From Bradyrhizobium jicamae (lineage in GTDB: Bacteria; Pseudomonadota; Alphaproteobacteria; Rhizobiales; Xanthobacteraceae): 64,000 nt of DNA. The notes under the pieces were generated by a model, which saw only the letters and a program-made list of their open reading frames with translations, did no database searches and was not told the origin of the DNA. The stretch is from contig NZ_JAFCKQ010000027.1 in the NCBI RefSeq assembly GCF_018130215.1, positions 37,917 to 101,916 on the forward strand, read 5' to 3'. Made by a program: the position numbers and the translations under genes. Position 1 is the stretch's first letter; every line of letters starts with the position of its first letter. Shown in pieces: positions 7,383 through 14,890 of the stretch.

Positions 7383-7631
7383 ATGCCCCAGCAAAAGATC
7401 ACGTTCGGAGAGATGCGCACGGCCGGCGTGCGCGGCGTGCTGGTCTACTGTTCAGACTACCAGTGTAGCCACTCCATGGCCGTCCTGGCCGACCGCTGGG
7501 GCGATGATCTGCGGCTTTCCGACATCGAGCCGCGCCTGGTCTGCACTGCCTGCGGCAAACGAGGCGCTGATGTCCGGCCGGACTTCAACTGGCACATCAA
7601 GAGCCCGATCGGTGGCATGGGGTATCGTTGA
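7383..7631 (+). CDS. zinc-ribbon-like small conserved protein
   Basis: 82 residues. Two cysteine pairs (CSDYQC and CTACGKRG) in a compact arrangement fit a zinc-binding module, and the end GADVRPDFNW is conserved in a family I know from Rhizobiales genomes as an uncharacterised small protein. The likely start is the first ATG or MRTAGVRG (7413). No membrane segment. Its role may be nucleic-acid or protein binding; nothing in the neighbourhood narrows it down. Confidence 0.65.
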   Translation: MPQQKITFGEMRTAGVRGVLVYCSDYQCSHSMAVLADRWGDDLRLSDIEPRLVCTACGKRGADVRPDFNWHIKSPIGGMGYR

Positions 7632-7875
7632 AGGCACACCTATGCACCGGTAAACCCCGGATGTGGTGGGCGGGCTACAACCGCCAAAAACAGGCCAAAG
7701 CAAGTGCTTATTGATGAACTATTAAGTTCCCTGCTTGTTGATAAGGCAGAGGCTGCACGCGCCGTGCATTGCCGAAGTGAAGCGGTCGCGTGTCCAATGG
7801 ACGTAGCGTGCCGACGCTGATTCGATCCTTGGACGCTCTGGTTACGACTCGTGTCAGGTAGGCACCGCAAAAGCC

Positions 7876-7914
7876 GAAGGACGACCCCGCGCCAACGGTG
7901 GCCGTCCTTCTTTT
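7876..7914 (+). terminator. intrinsic terminator
   Basis: GAAGGACG (7876-7883) pairs with CGTCCTTC (7903-7910), followed by TTTT; inner GC pairs extend the stem. The reverse strand shows CTTTTG after the stem, so it can work both ways. It separates the gene at 7383-7631 from the large cargo gene at 8021. Confidence 0.7.
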
Positions 7915-7964
7915 GAAACCGACCTCGGCAGCCCCGGACAATCGGCTCTCGCAAGAATCGACGA

Positions 7965-7980
7965 TATGCATATTTGCATA
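7965..7980. promoter_or_regulatory. palindromic operator-like site upstream of the 8021 gene
   Basis: TATGCA-TATT-TGCATA, a perfect 6-bp dyad in an AT-rich pocket 40-56 bases before the start at 8021. The position fits the promoter core, so it may bind a repressor that keeps this cargo gene under control in the integrated state. Confidence 0.45.
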
Positions 7981-8020
7981 AATGTCTATGGCGCCTAGGT
8001 CACTATCCAACGGATTGAAC

Positions 8021-9034
8021 ATGACCGACGGCAAGAAACCTTTCGTTTTTCCTCCGCAACAGCCTGCAAAGGCCCAAGAGGAAATCAGCCTTAACGCTAA
8101 CAAGATCAGCGTACTAGCGCCAAAATCGGCATCGAAGGAAATCACCCCGGTGCAGGGCGCTTTGCATCTCGACATCGAGATGAATGCGGACATCAACGGC
8201 ATCGGGATGGGGGTGCTCTCTGACGGTACGCCCTATCTCAATCAGCGTGGACTTGCTGCGCTCTGCGGCGTGCAGAACGCCCACATCGGGACGATCAGCA
8301 GCCAATGGCAGGACGACGACAAACCGCGCGTCAAAGCCATCAAGGCGAACTTGGCGAAGGCAGGCTACAGCGCCGCAGCCGCACACATCGAGATCGTGCA
8401 CGCCGGCCAAACCTACTACTGCTATCCGGCCGACATCTGTCTCGCTGTTCTGGAGTATTATGCGTTCGACGCCGGGGCGAACTGCCAGCCTGAGGCACGC
8501 GACAACTATCGCCGGCTTGCTGGGTCACAGCTCCGCGAAATGATCTATCGCCAGGTCGGTTACGACCCGGCACATCTGAAGCGTTTCGACAAATGGCATG
8601 AGCGCATCGCCCTGAATTATCAGTCGGCACCCAAGGGCTTCTTCCATGTGTTCAACGAAGCCCACACCGTGGTCTACGAGCTGATCATGGCTGGTGCTGA
8701 TATCGGCGAAAAGAACGTAGTCGATATCTCGATCGGCCAACATTGGTCGACGCACTGGGTCGCCAACGACATGGAAGCGATCTACGGGGCCCGCGCGAAG
8801 TATCCGCACTGTTATCCGGACAGCCATCCGCAATCGAAGTCGAACCCGCAGGAATCGTGGTGCTATCCGCTCGCCGCTCTTGGCGCGTATCGCGAATGGC
8901 TTCAGGACGTCTATATCGAGGGCGGTAAGTTTAGCGCATACTTGAAGGGCAAAGTGTCGAAGGGTGATCTCACCCCATCCATGGCTCTGCTCGCCGTCAG
9001 CGCATTGGTGCCCCCGCAACTGCCGGCAAAATAG
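8021..9034 (+). CDS. large phage-associated protein, possible BstA/P63C/KilA-N type
   Basis: 337 residues from MTDGKKPF; an in-frame ATG at 7982 lies at the edge of the dyad and is less likely. After a disordered P/Q-rich start, a DNA-binding-like segment follows (YLNQRGLAALCGV, an HTH pattern, about residues 65-85), then GQTYYCYPADICLAVLEYYA and a long aromatic C-terminal half (GFFHVFNEAHTVVYELIMAG, ESWCYPLAALGAYREWLQ). The layout recalls phage antirepressor-like P63C/KilA-N proteins and the BstA abortive-infection family, which also live in prophages as stand-alone genes. The resemblance is by pattern only. Its own promoter region and terminator-bounded position fit independent expression in the lysogen. 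Confidence 0.6.
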   Translation: MTDGKKPFVFPPQQPAKAQEEISLNANKISVLAPKSASKEITPVQGALHLDIEMNADINGIGMGVLSDGTPYLNQRGLAALCGVQNAHIGTISSQWQDDDKPRVKAIKANLAKAGYSAAAAHIEIVHAGQTYYCYPADICLAVLEYYAFDAGANCQPEARDNYRRLAGSQLREMIYRQVGYDPAHLKRFDKWHERIALNYQSAPKGFFHVFNEAHTVVYELIMAGADIGEKNVVDISIGQHWSTHWVANDMEAIYGARAKYPHCYPDSHPQSKSNPQESWCYPLAALGAYREWLQDVYIEGGKFSAYLKGKVSKGDLTPSMALLAVSALVPPQLPAK

Positions 9035-9118
9035 CTCTCCGCAATCGACCTGTATCACAATGGCCGGGCTTGTCCCGGCCATTTCTCCCAGGGAGACCTC
9101 CTCATTGAAGGATCAAGC

Positions 9119-9538
9119 ATGACGGATGCTGACAGAAGTCAATCCACGTTAGATCAGCACTTGGCGATGGTGGGACGCGTGGTGGCGAAATTCGTGTCTA
9201 CCGGTCTGGCGGCTCACAATATAGACACCCGAGGCGTGACCCAATTTCTTGGAACGCAAGAGGACGAGCCGACCTTCGCCGCGGTGCTGACTTGGATGCT
9301 GGACGAGGACATCATCCGAGCCCGGCACGTGAGTCGCACAATTAACGGTCCAATACATTTGTCGGGGGCTCAGCTGACCGCCAAGGGCTTGGCAATCGTG
9401 AAGCAGCCGCTCGCAAACGGCGATACCGTCGAGAAACGAATTCAAGCGGCTGACGGCGGAAACTCAACCTGGGCAAACATCGGAGATTTGATCGGTGGCA
9501 TCGCCGGCGGACTGATTAAGTCAGTTTCGTCCGGCTGA
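9119..9538 (+). CDS. hypothetical protein
   Basis: 139 residues. The middle (TRGVTQFLGTQEDEPTFAAVLTWMLDEDIIRA ... HLSGAQLTAKGLAIVKQ, split by short loops) looks like a winged-helix fold as in small DUF proteins with a helix-wing and a C-terminal glycine-rich helix (IGDLIGGIAGGLIKSV) that could touch the membrane. It is read in the same direction as the 8021 gene, 84 bases downstream, behind GGAGACCTCC. The two may form a two-gene unit. No family is named with confidence. Confidence 0.6.
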   Translation: MTDADRSQSTLDQHLAMVGRVVAKFVSTGLAAHNIDTRGVTQFLGTQEDEPTFAAVLTWMLDEDIIRARHVSRTINGPIHLSGAQLTAKGLAIVKQPLANGDTVEKRIQAADGGNSTWANIGDLIGGIAGGLIKSVSSG

Positions 9539-9612
9539 CGTGGAACGAGTTTATGGGCCCAATAGCCACAACAAGCAGAAGTTCGCCGCCGTTCCGACCC
9601 CGAGGGTGCTGC

Positions 9613-10245
9613 TCAATACAGCCCACCGATACCCGTCGCGTCTCCGACTGCAGATGCCGCAGCTTGTCCTGCAACCGCAACTTCTGGGCCAGCGAGCAAC
9701 GACGTAATCGTAGCAACGCCCTTCAGCGCGCCGCCCAAGAAGTTGCCAAACGCGGACGAGCTTCCAGCGTCTTTCGTTTCTTGCGCCATCTGATCCTCGG
9801 TCGCGGCCGCGGCGCGCGCGGCGCCTGCGAGCGTGGTGTAGCTCTGCGCCTGCTCCTGATAGCCGGCCTCGGTGATCAGTCCTTGCTGACCAAGCACAGC
9901 TTTTGACAACGCCCCCTGCCGCGCACTATCGGCCAGGATGTCGGTCGCCGATCCGGAAGCCGCCAAACCAGCGCCGCCGATTGCTGCCTGCTGGCCGCCG
10001 ATCTGCTGGTAGGTGCTGCGCTCCAACTGCATCTGTTGAATGGCGGTCGATGTCTTGGTGTAGGCTTCGTTCTGCGATGCCAGCGTCGATGCCAGGTCGT
10101 AGTTCGAGGCTTCCGCAAGGTCACCCTGCGCCTGCAGTTGGAGGCTTTGCGCCTTCAGGTTTGCCTGCGCGGATGCGCCGAAACCAGCGAACAGGTCAGA
10201 GACCGCGCCGCCCAGATCCGAGAATGTCGATGCCCCGATTGCCAT
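9613..10245 (-). CDS. T7 gp14-like internal virion protein
   Basis: 210 residues, rich in A, Q, S and G, with a long helical or coiled region (about residues 25-85, ANLKAQSLQLQAQGDLAEAS) and a repeated AIGGAGLAASGSATDILADS segment, then a glycine/alanine-rich hydrophobic C-terminus. This is the profile of podovirus internal core proteins of the gp14 type, which are ejected into the host envelope on infection. It is the last gene of the minus-strand run 13808-9613. In a satellite it could modify helper particles; in a decayed prophage it is a relic. Confidence 0.7.
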   Translation of the reverse strand: MAIGASTFSDLGGAVSDLFAGFGASAQANLKAQSLQLQAQGDLAEASNYDLASTLASQNEAYTKTSTAIQQMQLERSTYQQIGGQQAAIGGAGLAASGSATDILADSARQGALSKAVLGQQGLITEAGYQEQAQSYTTLAGAARAAAATEDQMAQETKDAGSSSAFGNFLGGALKGVATITSLLAGPEVAVAGQAAASAVGDATGIGGLY

Positions 10246-10256
10246 GGCTGTCCCCG

Positions 10257-10520
10257 CTACTGCGTTCTCGGTTGATGCGAGCTAAGCAAGCTGACGATCG
10301 CGAGCGCGCGCTCCTTCAATGTCATATCCTTGCGGTCAACAACCTTCACCGCCGCGTCGATCATCTCAATCGCGTTCGGGTCGTCGATCAAGGAAAGGCC
10401 GTTCAATCCCCACTCGAGCGCATCCAAGTATTTCTGCACAGCCGGCGAGGCGCGCACCGCATCGATGAACTTCGGCGCCGCTTCGATTTCAGCGAGAAAA
10501 GCCTCGAGCCGATCGTTCAT
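10257..10520 (-). CDS. phage-type hypothetical protein
   Basis: 87 residues from MNDRLEAFLAEI. The ATG overlaps the stop of the previous gene by 4 bases (ATGA at 10517-10520), which decides the start. It is helical and acidic, with no membrane segment. Position between TerS and the gp14-like gene suggests a virion or packaging accessory. Confidence 0.65.
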   Translation of the reverse strand: MNDRLEAFLAEIEAAPKFIDAVRASPAVQKYLDALEWGLNGLSLIDDPNAIEMIDAAVKVVDRKDMTLKERALAIVSLLSSHQPRTQ

Positions 10521-10858
10521 GCGCTCCGCCTCCACGGCCGACACGCTTCATCGTATGCGCGCTGCAAGCTCGGATTGAGTGCGGCGAACACGTCGAACTT
10601 CTGATGCAGTACGGTGAAAAAGTTTGGAGAACGGCCATCGCGTCCGTAACCGAGCTTCGCGGCTTCCTGATAGAGCTCATAGCCTTTGTCATCGATCGGC
10701 TCGACCATGGATATAACGGCAGGCGTCAACGTGCCGTCGGTCATCTTCTCAAGATGATCGAGAAACATCAGCCGCATCTCAGTCGGCATCTCCCCTTGGA
10801 GAGCCCGCTTTGTTACACTGGCCATGACCAGGGTATAAGTGTGGCCCATGCTAATCAT
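10517..10858 (-). CDS. phage-type hypothetical protein
   Basis: 113 residues from MISMGHTYTLVMASV, with an ATGA overlap (10855-10858) with the terminase small subunit gene. The segment GEMPTEMRLMFLDHLEKMTDGTL looks like a conserved helical core, and the protein ends in a basic patch (CRPWRRSA). No known family. Tight coupling to TerS makes a packaging-related job plausible. Confidence 0.65.
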   Translation of the reverse strand: MISMGHTYTLVMASVTKRALQGEMPTEMRLMFLDHLEKMTDGTLTPAVISMVEPIDDKGYELYQEAAKLGYGRDGRSPNFFTVLHQKFDVFAALNPSLQRAYDEACRPWRRSA

Positions 10859-11379
10859 GGCGCGGCCTCGTGATCGATGATCTTCGGCCGCGGGAGCGCC
10901 ACGGCGAACTTGCTGCACAGCTCCTCGATGCGCTGCATTGTGTATGCGGCATCGGCTGCGCTGATCTTCACCTCGCCTTGGACCTTCACCACTGCGGTCG
11001 ACTGCACCGGCGAGACGCGGTCCATCACGATTCCGATAATGCGGCCGTGCTCGCGGTGTTTCGGATCGTCCAGGATGCGCTTCACAGCGCGCACGGCATA
11101 CGGGCCCAGCGCACAGAGGTAATTCTGCGAGACCTCGGTGATTGCCAACTGAATCTTCGGATCGTTGTTGAGCTGGTACGCCAACTGTGAAAGCGTATGC
11201 CTGGAGCTCGTTGGGCCGTAGCCGGCCGCCTTAACGGCGAACACGCCCGATCCGTGCTTCCGGGGCGCATCGAACAACGCAAGGACGTAGCGCCGCTGCT
11301 TCTCCGTCAACGCCGCCATGGCGGGCCCTTCCGGGACTTCGCCGGCGGCCAGTGTTGATGCTGCGTTCGATCGTGCCAT
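10855..11379 (-). CDS. phage terminase small subunit
   Basis: 174 residues. LTEKQRRYVLALFDAP near residue 24 followed by AVKAAGYG and the helix LSQLAYQLNNDPKIQLAI is the recurrent N-terminal DNA-binding part of TerS proteins. The remainder, with VVKVQGEVKISAADAAYTMQRIEEL, would form the oligomerisation and large-subunit contact region. TerS recognises the pac or cos site and hands DNA to the large subunit. No large subunit is present in the window; a lone TerS is the hallmark of PICI-type satellites that redirect a helper's packaging motor. The start abuts the upstream stop (11380). Confidence 0.8.
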   Translation of the reverse strand: MARSNAASTLAAGEVPEGPAMAALTEKQRRYVLALFDAPRKHGSGVFAVKAAGYGPTSSRHTLSQLAYQLNNDPKIQLAITEVSQNYLCALGPYAVRAVKRILDDPKHREHGRIIGIVMDRVSPVQSTAVVKVQGEVKISAADAAYTMQRIEELCSKFAVALPRPKIIDHEAAP

Positions 11380-11664
11380 TTACTGATCCTCGACGATCGA
11401 AACCAGATCGCCGATCAGCCCCGAGATACTGAAAAGGGTAAGCTGATAGGTGCCGTTCGGCAGGTTGACGTTGAGGTAGCCGTCAGCGGATTGCGCGGTC
11501 ATGACCGAAACCAAGGTCGATCCGTCTGGCATGAGACGCTGCAACGTGGCGGTGCCCCATGTGCCGGCATGCAGCGTGAGACCGTAGGCTCCGCCCCGTA
11601 GGACGAAGGTCGCCGGCGTGGCGCTGATGCCGTTCCACGCGATGGCTCGGATACCATTCCTCAT
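11380..11664 (-). CDS. beta-rich phage hypothetical protein
   Basis: 94 residues. FVLRGGAYGLTLHAGTWG, LQRLMPDGSTLVSV and VNLPNGTYQLTLF form the strand pattern seen in small podovirus head or tail decoration-type proteins of unknown function. The stop abuts the TerS start. An alternate GTG is possible, but the ATG is accepted for the 36-base gap to the next gene. Confidence 0.6.
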   Translation of the reverse strand: MRNGIRAIAWNGISATPATFVLRGGAYGLTLHAGTWGTATLQRLMPDGSTLVSVMTAQSADGYLNVNLPNGTYQLTLFSISGLIGDLVSIVEDQ

Positions 11665-11700
11665 GACGATCCTCGCCTAGCAGCCACCTTCACGAGATGT

Positions 11701-11988
11701 TCACGCGGACACTACATTGGTTGTGATGCTGTGACCGCCCGTCGGGACAGTCCAACGAAATGCTGTCGCGGTCGACATGAACTTCGCCTGCTTGGTGCCG
11801 CCTTTCTCTCCGTTAAGCCAACGGAGAGGTGGATTCATGCTGAGCCATTGCCCAGAAACCAACTGAACAAGCTCTGGCGGGTCGATGAGATCAGCAATCG
11901 TTCCGCTGAGAGACGCGGAAACCATCGAGCCGGCCAAAGAAAACGGGGAACTGTGCGAGGAAAGGTTAACGTGCGAGACCGTGGTCAT
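11701..11988 (-). CDS. phage hypothetical protein
   Basis: 95 residues, polar and beta-prone, starting MTTVSHVNLSSHSSP. The stretch LRWLNGEKGGTKQAKFMSTATAF suggests a compact fold. No family is recognised. It belongs to the same leftward run, 12 bases after the gene ending at 12001. Confidence 0.5.
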   Translation of the reverse strand: MTTVSHVNLSSHSSPFSLAGSMVSASLSGTIADLIDPPELVQLVSGQWLSMNPPLRWLNGEKGGTKQAKFMSTATAFRWTVPTGGHSITTNVVSA

Positions 11989-12000
11989 TGTAATTCCCGA

Positions 12001-12228
12001 TCAGTTTAGAGTAAGAGGTCGAGGCGCAGCCGTGTGGCACCATTCGCGAGCATCTATTTCGGTGTACGCGGACTGCAACACCACGCAGCCTGCGATCAGG
12101 TTTGCATGCTCATCACCACCGGTCTGCCGCGCTCGCTCAACGATTGCAATCTCGTCGGCATCGAGGATCGAGACGAGGTCTTTCCGTTCGCCGGTGCGCT
12201 TGTTCTCGAAATGGCAAAAGAACTTCAT
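12001..12228 (-). CDS. small phage hypothetical protein
   Basis: 75 residues from MKFFCHFENKRTGERKDLVS, decided by the ATGA overlap at 12225-12228. The fold looks alpha/beta, with a loop that could bind a partner (DADEIAIVERARQTGG). No known family. Confidence 0.6.
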   Translation of the reverse strand: MKFFCHFENKRTGERKDLVSILDADEIAIVERARQTGGDEHANLIAGCVVLQSAYTEIDAREWCHTAAPRPLTLN

Positions 12229-12752
12229 GCTGCCTTCTCCTCGACACCGTTCGCGATCACGGTATTCATCGCAGCGAGCTGCTGTTGCATGTCGATATCG
12301 CCAGCTAGGAGACGTTTCGACCAATCGGCATTGGCTTCCGCTTTCACCCTCGCTTGCTTCACCATATCGAATTCCTTTTGCGGCACTGGCCGGCCCGACA
12401 GAGCCTGTTCGATCACCGGCTCAGGAAGTCCGAGCTCGCGAAACCAGCCGGCTGCAGTCGCCATCTGGCGTAATGAGCTGTCCGGGATTTCCGGCAGCGG
12501 GCCACCGCTCATCGCAACGGCAACCGGATCCGCATCAGCAGCCGCCTTCACGAGGTTGTCGAATTCCGTGCGCGCCTCCACAGAGCCGGCATCGAGCTTC
12601 GCCCGGAAGTCCGGATCGGCGTACTTCGCGTCGAGTTGCTGCTGCGGTGACGGCGCCGGCTGCTTCGCCTTGTAGTCGGCAGTCATCTTCTCCAGCGCCG
12701 CGCCGGCCTGGTCAGGCGTCATCGACCAAACATCGTCCGTGAAATCGTTCAT
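12225..12752 (-). CDS. phage hypothetical protein, scaffold-like composition
   Basis: 175 residues, highly helical and charged, with a P/Q-rich linker near residue 30 and two long helices (DPDFRAKLDAGSVEARTEF; MVKQARVKAEANADWSKRLL). Scaffold or head-assembly proteins have such composition, but nothing specific is seen. The start overlaps the previous stop (12749-12752). Confidence 0.6.
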   Translation of the reverse strand: MNDFTDDVWSMTPDQAGAALEKMTADYKAKQPAPSPQQQLDAKYADPDFRAKLDAGSVEARTEFDNLVKAAADADPVAVAMSGGPLPEIPDSSLRQMATAAGWFRELGLPEPVIEQALSGRPVPQKEFDMVKQARVKAEANADWSKRLLAGDIDMQQQLAAMNTVIANGVEEKAA

Positions 12753-12946
12753 GCTGCAGTTCCTTGCTTAACGAGGCCGAGCAGCGCGGCGGCCGCCCGG
12801 CGGTTTGCCATCGTGACTGGCCCACACCCCTCATCGGGCGACTTCGCAGGGTGCTTGCATCGGTCGACGGTCGAGATCACGCACTTCTCGGCCGTACAGG
12901 CGGCGGGGCATTTTTCCAACGTCATCCCGGTCAGGTCGGTCTTCAT
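12749..12946 (-). CDS. small cysteine-rich phage protein
   Basis: 65 residues with five cysteines: KCPAACTAEKC in the first 22, then two further cysteines in DRCKHP and DEGCGP. A metal-bound or disulfide-linked mini-fold is likely. ATGA overlaps at both ends fix its limits. Function unknown. Confidence 0.6.
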   Translation of the reverse strand: MKTDLTGMTLEKCPAACTAEKCVISTVDRCKHPAKSPDEGCGPVTMANRRAAAALLGLVKQGTAA

Positions 12947-13656
12947 GCTGCTGCCGCCTTCTCTTCAACGTCGCGAAGCACGGCGCTGTTCATCCGTTCG
13001 ATCTGCTTTTCGATCTCGGCCATGACGACCTGATCGGCCTTGCGGAATTCCTCGATGCCCGCAGACAGGTCTCGATGATCGCTGCTTGTCATGAAGGGGC
13101 TCGCCTTCGCGAATGGCACTACAAATCGGCCGACGCCGTCCTTGCGCGCCGGACCAAGCCGCCAGAGCTCTGCGAGCAGCAGCCCCTCGCAGGGGCCGAA
13201 CGAAGGGCCCAGCACTCCGTTCTTCCCCATGCCGACCTGCGGCGCCGTCGTACCGATTGGAACAGCAATCTGCGCCGCCAGCGTTGCCTCGGAAAACTCG
13301 CCATACGCTTTGGCCACCACCGCCAGCGCTTCCATGACCTTGGCCATGGCCCCGTCACGTGCCTGCACGCGGACGGTGAACTCGGCCATCTGCTCAGCCC
13401 GCATATCGATGACCGCGGTCGCGGCCTTCTGCCGGTCCAGATGCAGCGCCAAAGCGTGAGCTTTTTCCAACTCGTCGACCTCGCGATCGGCCGCCGCGAT
13501 CTTGACCCGAAGATCAGCCAGTCGCTTGTCGGCGCCGCGGACACCTTCGGCGGCATCAAGAGCAGCTTGGCCAATCTCCCGGTGCAGGACAGCGCGCTCG
13601 GAAATGGCCGTTTCAAGCTTCTGCGCCACCGCCGGCGCGCGTGAAGTCTGGCTCAT
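12943..13656 (-). CDS. coiled-coil phage protein
   Basis: 237 residues. Residues 1-80 are a heptad-rich coiled coil (KRLADLRVKIAAADREVDEL); a central globular part contains GPSFGPCEGLLLAELWRLG; the C-terminus is again helical. It overlaps its neighbours by 4 bases on each side. Such proteins occur early in podovirus-like gene runs; the exact role is unknown. Confidence 0.6.
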   Translation of the reverse strand: MSQTSRAPAVAQKLETAISERAVLHREIGQAALDAAEGVRGADKRLADLRVKIAAADREVDELEKAHALALHLDRQKAATAVIDMRAEQMAEFTVRVQARDGAMAKVMEALAVVAKAYGEFSEATLAAQIAVPIGTTAPQVGMGKNGVLGPSFGPCEGLLLAELWRLGPARKDGVGRFVVPFAKASPFMTSSDHRDLSAGIEEFRKADQVVMAEIEKQIERMNSAVLRDVEEKAAAA

Positions 13657-13808
13657 GCCGCAGTCCTCTCAGCGGCGCGCTTCGTCAGCGCTTCCACCAA
13701 CAACACGCGGATCTCGGCCGACAGCCGCCTGTCGTTCGCCTTCGCCTCGGCCTCAAGGCGCTGACGCAATTCGTCAGGCGTGCGGACCGGAATTGAACTC
13801 ACAATCAT
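13653..13808 (-). CDS. Arc-type ribbon-helix-helix regulator
   Basis: 51 residues from MIVSSIPVRTPDELRQ with AAAGGAG 6 bases upstream; the longer frame to 13916 is not needed. SIPVRTPDELRQRLEAEAKANDRRLSAEIRVLL split as strand-helix-helix is the Arc/MetJ fold. It is the first gene of the leftward packaging run, so it may tune late expression. Its start overlaps the XRE gene end by 35 bases in another frame. Confidence 0.7.
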   Translation of the reverse strand: MIVSSIPVRTPDELRQRLEAEAKANDRRLSAEIRVLLVEALTKRAAERTAA

Positions 13809-14127
13809 CGCCGCTCCTTTCGTTCCGTTGACAATCGCCGCGTTCGCAATTTTCACCAACGCACGCTTGTGCAGCATTTTCGATTGCGATCGCTGCGAAG
13901 GCGAGATTGAGCGCACTGCTGATCCTTACAATCGTCTCCGCAGTGGGCCTACGAGCCCCGCACATGAGCTTTGAGAAATGCCCATCACCAAGACCGGCGG
14001 CTTCGTCTACCTCACGGTGAGCCAAGCCAAGCTCAATGGCACGCCGTCTGAACACCGCGATGAAATCAGATGCCGATCTGATCAACGCGTCAGTCACAGA
14101 TGCACCCGCTGCGACACGAAACGACAC
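13774..14127 (-). CDS. XRE-family HTH regulator
   Basis: 117 residues. DFIAVFRRRAIELGLAHREV and LGDGHFSKLMCGARRPTAETI show the five-helix Cro/CI-type HTH over residues 21-78; the recognition helix follows DEAAGLGDGHF. The C-terminal tail is low complexity with three cysteines (VGENCERGDCQRNERS). It would act as element repressor or switch protein, reading in the same direction as the packaging run. The tail overlaps the Arc-type gene, so the two may be coupled. Confidence 0.7.
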   Translation of the reverse strand: MSFRVAAGASVTDALIRSASDFIAVFRRRAIELGLAHREVDEAAGLGDGHFSKLMCGARRPTAETIVRISSALNLAFAAIAIENAAQACVGENCERGDCQRNERSGDDCEFNSGPHA

Positions 14128-14358
14128 GCTGCATTTTCAACGCCAGCCGCCGCCAAAATTTCCGGAGCAGTCGCGCGTGAAAGAGAGTTGATGTCGATTA
14201 TCTGACGAGCCGGCCCGTTCGACCCCACCCGGCATGCCGCCTGGGTCTTCTTGCGGGGAAATCCCAATGGCCGGTTCGCTCGTTCGAGAGCCGTTTCGCC
14301 GGGCCTCGCGCGCGCGCGTCTGCTTCCAAGAGTGTTAAAGGTCATGAGAGAGCGCGCG

Positions 14359-14795
14359 CTAAAACCCTTCCGATGTGACATCAACATCGGGCGGCATCTC
14401 GCCATTGCCAGCCAACGCATTGTAAATGCAGGACATCGAGCAGGGGCGCACTGCGCGAGTGCCGACATTGGAATCATATGGGATGGCTCGCCTGCACGTC
14501 CGCCATTGATCTTCACGCTCTGCGCGTAGTCGAGCGGCTGGGCAGATCCGTTGCACTCGAAGGTGCGACGGGCCTTGAGTGTCCGATAGCCGGGATTGCC
14601 GGCAATCAGTCCGCTCGTCCCGATGACGAGGTCCTTCCAGCGTTCCCCGGCCCGATAGGCTTTCAGGCGGTCTGAGCGGTGCGCCTGCGAGCGTCGCCGG
14701 AGGCAGAGCGCTGCTGGCGCATAGCGGACATGGGACGGATACGCGCGTGCGTGCGCCGCTGCTGCGCCATTGGCGACAGGGGTAATGGCGCGCAT
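14359..14795 (-). pseudogene. frameshifted phage-type gene
   Basis: One minus frame reads a protein-like run with GC-rich third positions (RLKAYRAGERWKDLVIGTSG ... LDYAQSVKINGG) and then loses this character near 14480; from there another frame carries on (DSNVGTRAVRPCSMSCIYNA ... DVDVTSEGF, stop 14359-14361). One base lost or gained near 14475-14490 would join them. The start is unclear (ATG at 14795 lies among the repeats). No family is recognised. Confidence 0.4.
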
Positions 14796-14886
14796 TTTTG
14801 CGCCATCCCTTGCCCTAGGGAAATTCCAATAACGGCGCAGATTTTTGTGCGCCATTGGTGCGCCATTGGAACGGGCGTAATGGCGC
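14763..14886. repeat. iteron-like cluster (TGCGCCATTGG)
   Basis: Perfect 11-bp copies at 14763-14773, 14848-14858 and 14859-14869, the last two in direct contact. A partial direct copy lies at 14799-14805 and inverted copies of AATGGCGC at 14784-14791 and 14879-14886. The pocket between them (14791-14847) is T-rich. Such an array beside a Rep-type ATPase gene is the usual form of an initiator-binding origin. It may also serve as a regulator site. Confidence 0.6.
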
Positions 14887-14890
14887 AGCC

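Larger units (their letters stand above)
7632..8020. other. 389-base noncoding stretch with a terminator and an operator-like dyad
   Basis: No protein gene is supported. It holds an intrinsic terminator (7876-7914) and the dyad at 7965-7980. I looked for a tRNA around 7760-7860 because of a GATTCGATCC motif but could not fold a cloverleaf. A short RNA ending at 7914 is possible. Confidence 0.5.
14128..14890. other. 763-base control region with repeats and a broken gene
   Basis: No intact gene is supported between the XRE gene and the replication ATPase. It holds the degenerate frame at 14359-14795 and the iteron cluster at 14763-14886. This placement beside a Rep-type ATPase suggests an origin region. 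Confidence 0.55.

Noticed and set aside
7760..7860. tRNA-like GATTCGATCC motif
   Set aside because: No acceptor, D or anticodon stems could be paired around it on either strand.
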